Part shown: positions 8,902-16,466 of the stretch, one piece after another
Layout: every line of letters starts with the position of its first letter
How positions within the stretch are numbered: position 1 is the first letter of the stretch
NCBI GenBank assembly: GCA_946415755.1
Contig: CAMKTS010000005.1
Location: 1 to 64,000 of the forward strand
Direction of reading: 5' to 3'
DNA from: an uncultured Prevotella sp.
GTDB taxonomy: Bacteria; Bacteroidota; Bacteroidia; Bacteroidales; Bacteroidaceae
Length of the DNA stretch: 64,000 nucleotides
Notes under the pieces: model-generated
Told to the model about the DNA's origin: nothing
The model's input: only the letters and a program-made list of their open reading frames with translations
Databases searched by the model: none
Made by a program: the position numbers and the translations under genes

Positions 8902-11643
8902 TTATAAGTTAAAGAACAGTTCCACGCCGAACGAGAAGCTGCTGGTGTTGCGCTGTGTCAGCGTACCGCTGGTGCTGCTGCTCATAAACGGCTCGTAGTA
9001 CAATACGTTGTTGGCATAGAACGACAGGCCAGCAAACTTGCCGAACTCCTTGGTCAGTCGTGCCGAGAGGTTCCACGTGATGGGTTCTTTCACAGGGTCG
9101 TTGTCGTTGGGTCTGCGCTTCTGTGCCTCCACGTCGATGCCCACGTTGGTGGCAGTAGGTGACCACTTTCCCTGGTTGTCTATCCAGATGGTGGTCATAT
9201 CGGGTGCGATGCGGTGCCACTGCAGGTCGGTGGTGATGAATGCATAGGGGTCTTTCGGTGCCGTATAGCTATAGGTCGAGCTGTGCCAGATGACCTGTCC
9301 TGTGAACGATGCCACCATGCGCAGTGCCGGTATGTTGGTGACGAGTCTGAGCGTATTGACGAATCGTCGGCTGCGGCTGTAGTCCAGTCCGCTGGGGAAT
9401 ACCAGTTTGATGGGTGTTGTCTTCGACGTATAGGGTGTTGGCAGACTTTCCGGATTGGCGGTGTTCAGACCCTCCGACCAGCTCTTGCTTTCCTGCCATG
9501 CTCCTGAGAAGTATATCGATGTGTTGAGGGGCTTGATGCGTCCGAGGTCGCAGTCGAACTCCACGCCACGGTTTTGCAGCACGTTGTCGTTGCCCACCAG
9601 TCCTGTCGTTGTCCAGTAGATGCTGGGCACGTTGGCTGCTGTTCGCTGCTCCCAGTCGGCCACGCTGGCATACTGCAGCGACTCGTAGGTGACGGGCCAG
9701 AGGTCGCTGCTGAATCCGTTGGGTGTACGGTCTTGGTAGGCGGTGATGCTCAGTTTGCGGTTGCCGGGCAGCTTGACATCAAGTCCTGCCTCTATCTTCG
9801 TGGTGGTGGCGTTCTTCAGGTTTCGCGAGTATTCCACCTGCTGTACGTAGGTGTGTACCACCACACGGCTCTGTGGGTAGAGCGTTGGGCTGGTATTGCC
9901 GTTGGCATACGATGCCAGAGCGATGTGGTCGTTATAGTTGTTGTCAGGATAGAGGTAGTTCAGTCCTGGTGTCTTCGAGTTAAGTCCGATGCCTCCTCTG
10001 ATGTTCAGCCACTTGGTGACTTCGAGTGTGAGGTTCAGTCGTGGCGAGAGGGCAAAGGTGCGTATGTCGCTGAAGGGCTGCATGGCAGTGAAGCGCGCTC
10101 CGGCCATCACGCGCAGGTGACGGCCCTTGGCATATTCCCAGCTGAGGTTGTCTTCCAGGTAGGCGGCTATCTGGTGCAGTCCCGGCACATCGCTGAATGC
10201 CCTGGGGCGACCGTTCTCGTTGGGTTGCAAGGGCAGTTGGTCGTCGGCGTTGTAGTAGCCCTTTCCGCTGTTCCAGTCGTAGTGGTAGTCGATGCCCATC
10301 TTGAATCGCTGGTTGACCTTTTTGCTTTTCAGGAAGAAGGCGTTGCTCACCTTTGCGAAGAGGTTGCCCGGCCGGCTTTCAGTATGTCCTGTAGCCTGGT
10401 ATTCCTTATCGAGCCAGGGTACCTCGTAGTACCCCGTCTGGCGTGCCGTGATGAGGTGTACCACCTTGTTGCTGGTGGGCACGAATTTGGTCTGGCTGTT
10501 GTCGATGGCTGTGAGCGACAGTCCTACGGTATAATTAATGGTACGCGAGAAGAGCCGGTCGACGCTGATTTTTCCATTATGTGTCAGCGAGAACTGCCGG
10601 TTGCTGTTCTTCGTCTCGTTGCCGTCTTGCTGTGCGTCGGGGTCATTGCCGTTCCAGTCTCTGGCATACAGGTAGCGCACCTTCGTGTCGGTATGCCAGC
10701 GTCTGGTGATGTCTATGCCGTAGCCTACCGACATGGTCAGTCGGTGGAACGAGCGTGTCTTCTCCCTGGGGTCTCCCCACGCCTGTGCATAGTCGGCGTT
10801 GAAGTTCAGCACGCCGTAGCGGTTCATCCTCAGTCCCTTTCCCAGCGAGTAGTTCATCAGTCCGGGGTTCACCTTTCCCTTGATTTGCCAGGGGGTGACG
10901 CCAATCTTCGAGCGTACCACCATGAGTCCGCTGGTCAGGTCGCCGTATTCTGCCGATGGGATGCCTCTTATCACCTCCACCTCGTCGATGTCGTCGGCCG
11001 AGAAGTTTCTGAGGTCCGTGCCGGTGAATGCCGTTGCCGAGAAGCTGCCCTGGTCTACGTTGCCATTGTTCGATACGGGCATGCCGTCGAGTATGACGCT
11101 CGATCCGAATGCCGCCGTGTTGTTGTTGGTCAGCGTGCGTATCTGCAGGTTCGACTGTGCCGTCAGGTCGGTGTTGGTCATCAGGTTGCCGGGTATGAGC
11201 TGCATGATGTCGGCGAGGCTTGATGCCTGCAGGTGGTCGATGGCCTGTCGGCCGATGATGCTGCTGGTGGCTGCTCCGCTGGCGTTCTGCTTGGCGGTGA
11301 CGTGTACCTCTCTTAGTGCGAGTGTGGTGGGTGTCAGCTGGCATTTCATGTGCAGCGGTTTGCTCACCCTGACCTGTGTGGTCTGCGGCTCATAGCCCAC
11401 GTAGGTGATCTGCAGCTGGTAGTTGCCTGCCGCTACGTTGCGCAGCGTGGCGTGTCCGTCGGCATTGGTGACGGCAATGATGCCTGCCGGCTGCAGCTGT
11501 ACGGTGGCCATGATGATGGGTTCCCGCGTGTCGCGGTCGGTCACCAGTACGTCGACGGTGTAGGCGGTGTGTGTGTCCTGCTGGGCGTGCATTGCTGTCG
11601 CCATGCAGATAAGTGCTGTCAATAGGTTTAGTCTGAATCTCAT
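8902..11643 (-). CDS. TonB-dependent receptor with carboxypeptidase-regulatory-like N-terminal domain
   Basis: start set at MRFRLNLLTALICMATAMHA; plug-like region (SSVILDGMPVSN...IDEVEVIRGIPSAEYGDLTSGLMVV); C-terminal SFGVELFFNL. Confidence 0.92.
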   Translation of the reverse strand: MRFRLNLLTALICMATAMHAQQDTHTAYTVDVLVTDRDTREPIIMATVQLQPAGIIAVTNADGHATLRNVAAGNYQLQITYVGYEPQTTQVRVSKPLHMKCQLTPTTLALREVHVTAKQNASGAATSSIIGRQAIDHLQASSLADIMQLIPGNLMTNTDLTAQSNLQIRTLTNNNTAAFGSSVILDGMPVSNNGNVDQGSFSATAFTGTDLRNFSADDIDEVEVIRGIPSAEYGDLTSGLMVVRSKIGVTPWQIKGKVNPGLMNYSLGKGLRMNRYGVLNFNADYAQAWGDPREKTRSFHRLTMSVGYGIDITRRWHTDTKVRYLYARDWNGNDPDAQQDGNETKNSNRQFSLTHNGKISVDRLFSRTINYTVGLSLTAIDNSQTKFVPTSNKVVHLITARQTGYYEVPWLDKEYQATGHTESRPGNLFAKVSNAFFLKSKKVNQRFKMGIDYHYDWNSGKGYYNADDQLPLQPNENGRPRAFSDVPGLHQIAAYLEDNLSWEYAKGRHLRVMAGARFTAMQPFSDIRTFALSPRLNLTLEVTKWLNIRGGIGLNSKTPGLNYLYPDNNYNDHIALASYANGNTSPTLYPQSRVVVHTYVQQVEYSRNLKNATTTKIEAGLDVKLPGNRKLSITAYQDRTPNGFSSDLWPVTYESLQYASVADWEQRTAANVPSIYWTTTGLVGNDNVLQNRGVEFDCDLGRIKPLNTSIYFSGAWQESKSWSEGLNTANPESLPTPYTSKTTPIKLVFPSGLDYSRSRRFVNTLRLVTNIPALRMVASFTGQVIWHSSTYSYTAPKDPYAFITTDLQWHRIAPDMTTIWIDNQGKWSPTATNVGIDVEAQKRRPNDNDPVKEPITWNLSARLTKEFGKFAGLSFYANNVLYYEPFMSSSTSGTLTQRNTSSFSFGVELFFNL

Positions 11644-12683
11644 TGCTGATGTAGTGTGTTGAGTCGTTCGTTCAGGTCGGCTGTTATTCTCTTGAAGGGT
11701 TCCGACTCCGTAAATGCGGTATTTTTTCTCAGTGTCTGTTTGATGTCCTGTTGCGAGTGTTCGTAGCACGCCATCTCGTTGCTTTTCTGCATGAAGTGTC
11801 GTGCCGTGCGTTCTATCTCCTGCTCTCGCTCCTGCCTCAGTTTGTTGCATACCTTGTTGAGGATGGGCACTACGACGTTGTCGAACAGCGAGTGGCCTTG
11901 AATGTACAGGTAGGCGGCACGTGCCGTGATGCCCAATGCGCGCAGGTCGTTCTTGGTCTTGAGATACTCATCCTTGTTGTTGGGAAATTCGGCCTGCAGC
12001 TGTTTCACCTTGGTATTCACCTTGTGTCGCAGGTGGTCGATGGATGTCTGCGGGTTCTCCAGGTTGAAGTTGCCAGGGTCGATGATGCGGTTCATGTCGA
12101 CGAGCGAGAACTTGTTGTGGCATCCCTTGCGGTAGGCCCATACCGACCAGGTGAGCAGTGGCGAGATGGCCTCGCTGTACTGGCTGAGGTAGTCTTCGAA
12201 GTCGAAGATGCGGTGGTCGTTCAGCGTGACGGCAACGCAGACGTCGTGCAGCGATGGTGCGTAGCATTGCATATTCTCGATGGCGTAGGCGTAGGTATGA
12301 AAGACGTAGGGGCTGTCGAGCACCATTCTCGACTGTTCCGTAGCCCTCTGCAGCAAGTAGTCGTAGTCGGCATCCACGCAGGCTATCATCGACGGCCCCA
12401 GCCTGTCGCCGCCGTCAGACTTCTCCCCTTTGGCGGACGGGAGAGGATTCAGGAAGTTCAGCAGCACGGCTTTCTTTCCTCTGTCCAGCTTCTTGTGCGA
12501 AGGCAGCATCACCTCGAAGTAGCGTGTCTCGTTCTCGAACTGTCTGAGCACGGTACGCCAGAAGAAGATGTCGTCGTAGCTCTCCACGTATGCCACGATG
12601 CGCCTTCTGGCCTGTTTGCTCTTCAGTGCATTCGCCGCCTCGAAGTATCTGCTGTTGAGATTATCCTTCAGCTGCTTCCCCAT
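11640..12683 (-). CDS. DUF4435 domain protein (TOPRIM-like; AriB-type partner of an AAA ATPase)
   Basis: AYVESYDDIFFW, ACVDADYDYL and YAIENM motifs; directly downstream of the AAA ATPase. Confidence 0.75.
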   Translation of the reverse strand: MGKQLKDNLNSRYFEAANALKSKQARRRIVAYVESYDDIFFWRTVLRQFENETRYFEVMLPSHKKLDRGKKAVLLNFLNPLPSAKGEKSDGGDRLGPSMIACVDADYDYLLQRATEQSRMVLDSPYVFHTYAYAIENMQCYAPSLHDVCVAVTLNDHRIFDFEDYLSQYSEAISPLLTWSVWAYRKGCHNKFSLVDMNRIIDPGNFNLENPQTSIDHLRHKVNTKVKQLQAEFPNNKDEYLKTKNDLRALGITARAAYLYIQGHSLFDNVVVPILNKVCNKLRQEREQEIERTARHFMQKSNEMACYEHSQQDIKQTLRKNTAFTESEPFKRITADLNERLNTLHQQ

Positions 12684-12693
12684 TCCTCATTAC

Positions 12694-13515
12694 TCATTTC
12701 TCATTCCTCATTTCGACAGTGATGTCGCTCACTTCCGTCACGTGGTCGGCCCATCCGTTCATGATGACGGCAGGCGAGTGCGTGGTCAGTATCACCTGCA
12801 CGTTGGGGTTCAGCTCGGTGATGAGGTCTATCAGGCGCTTTTGCCATTCGATGTGCAGGCTCACCTCCGGCTCGTCCATGAAGAGCACGTGGGGCAGCTG
12901 GTTCTGCACGAGCACCGTGAGCAGTATCACCAGCATCTGCTTCTCTCCCGAACTGAGTTGGTAGGGCACCAGTGTCTCCCCCATCTGCGAGAACCGTATC
13001 TCGTTCTCCGTGCGTATCATCTTCTTTCCCGTGTCGTCGAACAGCTCGTCCACCATGTCCTGGAACCTCGTCTTGGCCTGCGACAGCTGCTGCGCAGCAT
13101 TGGCGTTGCCCTTTTGCAGTTCGGCGATGATGCGGTTGCCGATGTTCACCTGGTAGTCCAGGTATTTGCGTTGCAGGTGGTACAGCTCGAAGTCAAGTGC
13201 CGATGTGATGCGCGAGTCTACGAGGCTCATGGTGTCAGCGTCGAGCATGGGTGAGTCGAGCGAGCGTATGATGTCGAACCTCACGTGTGTGGCATCCTCC
13301 GGTTCTGCCGTGATGTGTACTCCCTTGAGCAGGTGGTTGATCAGGTCGCCGTTGGTGTTGATGCTCTTAAACACCTTGTTCAGGATGGTCGACTTTCCCA
13401 CCCCGTTGATGCCGCTGAGTATGTTTACGTGTGCATCCAGCGTCCATACGATGTGTTTCTTGCCGCTCCACAGTGCGTCAATCTCTATCTTCTTGATGTA
13501 GTCTGCATACTTCAT
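12694..13515 (-). CDS. AAA/ABC-type ATPase (AriA/OLD-like)
   Basis: Walker A GINGVGKST, signature LSSGEKQ, Walker B HVLFMDEPEVSLH, TTHSP H-loop. Confidence 0.85.
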   Translation of the reverse strand: MKYADYIKKIEIDALWSGKKHIVWTLDAHVNILSGINGVGKSTILNKVFKSINTNGDLINHLLKGVHITAEPEDATHVRFDIIRSLDSPMLDADTMSLVDSRITSALDFELYHLQRKYLDYQVNIGNRIIAELQKGNANAAQQLSQAKTRFQDMVDELFDDTGKKMIRTENEIRFSQMGETLVPYQLSSGEKQMLVILLTVLVQNQLPHVLFMDEPEVSLHIEWQKRLIDLITELNPNVQVILTTHSPAVIMNGWADHVTEVSDITVEMRNEK

Positions 13516-13537
13516 GGTGCTCTGCTGTTTTGGGCTA

Positions 13538-13569
13538 CAAAGTTACTGATTCTTGAGCGAAAAACCAAA
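13538..13569 (-). promoter_or_regulatory. Bacteroidota-type promoter for the AAA-DUF4435-TBDR operon
   Basis: minus strand TTTGG - 19 nt - TAACTTTG, ~22 nt before the ATPase ATG. Confidence 0.65.
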
Positions 13570-13602
13570 TATAATTGAGTGTTTTTACTTTCAAGTTTTT
13601 TG

Positions 13603-13965
13603 CTAATATCCCAACATGGCAGCTGGTGTTATTCCTAAAGTGGCACAAAGCAGACGGGCTATCTTCAGCGTAGGTTCTGCCCTACCTGAAACATAGTCGC
13701 TTATGCGTGAAGGACTGACACCAATCTCTGTAGCCAATTGTTTCTGGCTCATCTTCTTCTCATCCAGAGAAAGCTGTATCAGCTGGGCTACAGTAGGTTT
13801 TCCAATGGGATAGTACACCTTCTCGTAGTCTATTACGACATTCGACATCATTGTCAACTCTACCGCATTACGGTCGTTGGAAGGTGTGTTGTCATCCACC
13901 ATCGGCAACAGTTCTTCTATCCGTGCCAATGCAAATTCATATTGCTCTTTTGTAATCTTTGCCAT
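13603..13965 (-). CDS. higA: HigA-like XRE-family antitoxin
   Basis: HTH KKMSQKQLATEIGVSPSRISDYVSGRAEPTL; follows a HigB-like gene. Confidence 0.8.
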   Translation of the reverse strand: MAKITKEQYEFALARIEELLPMVDDNTPSNDRNAVELTMMSNVVIDYEKVYYPIGKPTVAQLIQLSLDEKKMSQKQLATEIGVSPSRISDYVSGRAEPTLKIARLLCATLGITPAAMLGY

Positions 13966-13983
13966 ATTCGTACCTCCTTATAT

Positions 13984-14283
13984 TTATATCGTTGAAACGT
14001 CAATCTTGTCGTATTCACTATGAGTGCCCACAAATCGGATGAAGATATGTCCGATTGTGAACTTTACAACCACAACTAGACGATATTTGTTGCCCCTGAT
14101 GTCAAAGACATAATGTTGGTTCCCAACGTAGTCTGTCGATGGGAAGTCAGCCTTTATATCCGACAGGTTCTTCCACTCTGCCTTTTCTGCAATGTCATAC
14201 CATCGTTCAAGTGCAGCTTGAGCGTCTCCATGTCCTTTCGAACTATAGAACTCAACTAATCGTCTATGTGACACTATTCTCAT
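13984..14283 (-). CDS. higB: HigB-like mRNA interferase toxin
   Basis: 99 aa; NQHYVFDIRGNKYRLVVVVKFTIGHIFIRFVGTHSEYDKID matches the HigB family pattern. Confidence 0.85.
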   Translation of the reverse strand: MRIVSHRRLVEFYSSKGHGDAQAALERWYDIAEKAEWKNLSDIKADFPSTDYVGNQHYVFDIRGNKYRLVVVVKFTIGHIFIRFVGTHSEYDKIDVSTI

Positions 14284-14504
14284 ATCGGGTGCAAAAATAC
14301 ATAATTATTTTGAATTGCAAAAGAATATCAATAGAAAATTCTGTTTTTTAGAACTTTTCCTTAGATTTTCTTTGTTGTCTCTTGATTAAAGAACACAGCG
14401 GAACCAACCCGTTTGTGTTCGCAATCCGTTTCTTCCTGCAAGTTTTTTTGCTAATTTCACATAAACTTTTGAGTCATTATAGCTTGTTTTTGAAATTAAT
14501 GTTG

Positions 14505-14880
14505 TAATTTTGCAACTGCTAACTCACGCCGAGCCGCCTCGTAAGAGGTAGGGCGCGGCTATAGGTAGGGAGCACTACATATTGGAAATGCGTCGCTGAC
14601 GCTTTGTTTTTGGCCGTATTGAAACTTCCACAATCAAATTTAGTAGTCAAGAACATTGCAGAGGTTGGTGCTGCGGGTAGGTATATAACCGTCCCGTCCG
14701 GCGTGACGAAGGCTAATCATGCCTTCATGCACGCTTTTCCGGGCGTACTATATATACCAACGGCGTGGGTATCAATTCTGTTCTGTTCACTCTACAGGCT
14801 TTCTCAGGGTCTCAACGGCGGACAGGCAGAAGCCAGATACCCCGCTTTTCTTTTGTAGTCACCGAAATAACAACTTTGCG
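14505..14880 (+). ncRNA. candidate structured non-coding RNA/leader
   Basis: no credible ORF; nested stems agccgc-cctc-GTAA-gagg-gcggct, gcgtc-gct-gacgc, ggtatata/tatatacc enclosing gaaggc/gccttc. Confidence 0.4.
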
Positions 14881-14882
14881 CC

Positions 14883-14936
14883 ATGTTCCCACGTAAGAAG
14901 AAAAACAGAACTGGCACCGTTAGTGTGAGTGGTTGA
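14883..14936 (+). pseudogene. 5' remnant of an IS1634-like transposase
   Basis: ATG reads MFPRKKKNRTGTVSVSG then stop; resembles the N-terminus (MFxRKKKNxSGxxSV) of IS1634-type transposases. Confidence 0.45.
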
Positions 14937-14939
14937 CGA

Positions 14940-15002
14940 TTCACGGAGCTGAGGAGCCTCTTCACGACCGTGAGTGGCCTCTTCACCGAGCTGAGTGGCC
15001 CA
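14940..15002. repeat. three degenerate 21 bp tandem repeats
   Basis: ttcacggagctgaggagcctc / ttcacgaccgtgagtggcctc / ttcaccgagctgagtggccca. Confidence 0.7.
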
Positions 15003-15126
15003 CTCACGGAAATCCCGCACGCTGGGATTTTCCGTACCCATCAAATCATCATTTTTCAAAATGTCACTTTCGCTGATGTAACATTCTTTCGCGCACGCGC
15101 ATGTATATAGCGAAACGTCTTTTTAT

Positions 15127-15206
15127 GTGACCCTTCCGACCCTTCTGACCCGTAAAAGACTTTCGACAATATCCCGGTTACGGGTCAGAAGGGTCAGAAG
15201 GGTCAC
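15127..15206. repeat. long hairpin 1
   Basis: 29 bp stem (15127-15155 / 15178-15206), 28/29 complementary, followed by a T run. Confidence 0.9.
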
Positions 15207-15273
15207 GTTTTTTTGCGTTTGCCTACTACGTACGCACGCGCGTATATATGCGAAAGGCTAAAACACGTGTCAT

Positions 15274-15326
15274 ACGTGTCCTACCCGTCCAATCCGTTAT
15301 GGACACATAGGACGGGTAGGACACAT
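15274..15326. repeat. long hairpin 2
   Basis: 17 bp stem (15274-15290 / 15310-15326), 16/17 complementary, followed by a T run; stem sequence differs from hairpin 1. Confidence 0.9.
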
Positions 15327-15475
15327 GTTTTTGGCATATAGCAAGTATGTTATTTGCTTCTGCGAATGCACAGAACCGCCTAGTTTGTGTAACAAATTCC
15401 AACGTGGACTGGCAGAACAATTCTTCTCTCTATTCCGTGTCCTTTTCTCTTTAAAAACGGATCAGGGAACCGTCC

Positions 15476-15497
15476 CGCGATCACTCCGCGATCACTC
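15476..15497. repeat. 11 bp perfect tandem duplication cgcgatcactc x2
   Basis: read directly. Confidence 0.85.
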
Positions 15498-15835
15498 AAC
15501 CAAAGGACTAAAGGCGGCTGTTCTTTTCGAGAAATAGCCGCTTGGTATATAATAATGTGTAACCCCTAAAAACGGAACTGCCTATGGGCTGAGATAATGT
15601 AACCAAAGGACATATAGGAAAAGCGTTAGCTTTTCATTCTGGTCTCTGAAAATCGGCAAATTAGATGAGGCACCAAGAGTGAAAGTTAATGCTCACGTTG
15701 TAAGGCGTGGGCATTTTACTCGGATATGGTGGTGCATAGGTGTTTGCCGATACCTCAGAGACGTAGACGAAGTAATTGTCCACGTTTTCTTTTTGTGTAT
15801 ATTCAATCAACATTAACAACAACTTAAACAAACTT

Positions 15836-16306
15836 ATGAAAAAAGTATTATTGTTGCTATTATTAGCGTTTCCCATGACACCAATTTATGCAGATTTTTA
15901 TCATGGTGTCGGTCGTGATTTGAATCTCACTGTATATCAATTTGACAATGAGAAGCTTTTTATTATTAAGTATGATTCAAAAGGAAAATATTTGGTTCGG
16001 GATAATACCATTATTAAACTTTTGCTCAAAAACGGAGAAGTTGTCAGACTGGAGGAGAATTCTAAAGTAGAGAATACGAAAAATAAATCTACAAGCTGGA
16101 TTTCTGGAATTGAAACGATAAAGAACCAGACAACGTATACTTTCTGTTTTGAAATCACGCCAGAAATCTTGAAAATTTTCGATATTGGAATAAAGAAAAT
16201 TGCTATTAACACACTACCAGAGGTTTTCATGTATGTAGGAGATGATTTGGAACGGGTTCATGAGGTGTTAAAAGAAGACTATGACAATTTGAAGGACGAA
16301 TTCTAG
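15836..16306 (+). CDS. secreted hypothetical protein
   Basis: start set at MKKVLLLLLLAFPMTPIYA signal peptide. Confidence 0.65.
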   Translation: MKKVLLLLLLAFPMTPIYADFYHGVGRDLNLTVYQFDNEKLFIIKYDSKGKYLVRDNTIIKLLLKNGEVVRLEENSKVENTKNKSTSWISGIETIKNQTTYTFCFEITPEILKIFDIGIKKIAINTLPEVFMYVGDDLERVHEVLKEDYDNLKDEF

Positions 16307-16317
16307 ATTCGTCCTTT
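16292..16317 (+). terminator. terminator-like hairpin overlapping the stop codon
   Basis: aaggacgaat-tctag-attcgtcctt then t. Confidence 0.55.
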
Positions 16318-16466
16318 AGCTGTAGCTATTTCTCCTTAAATTTCATGTCCCGTTTCCCTTCAGAGGGGGGGGCATGTTTTCTTTTGGGCACTATTACCCC
16401 TTGTGTGTTAATTTTCTCTGTAATTCCTTTGGGAGTTGCGGAGTTTTTTGTAATTTTGCCGTCGTA

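Noticed and set aside
9574-11223. 549 aa plus-strand ORF
   Set aside because: Antisense to the TonB receptor; no domain signal
14804-15059. Short ORFs across the IS remnant and 21-mers
   Set aside because: Low complexity, overlapping in several frames, no initiation signals or homology
15127-15326. Long hairpins as ordinary intrinsic terminators
   Set aside because: T runs follow, but the stems (29 and 17 bp), shared upstream box and tandem arrangement are not typical; kept as a separate finding
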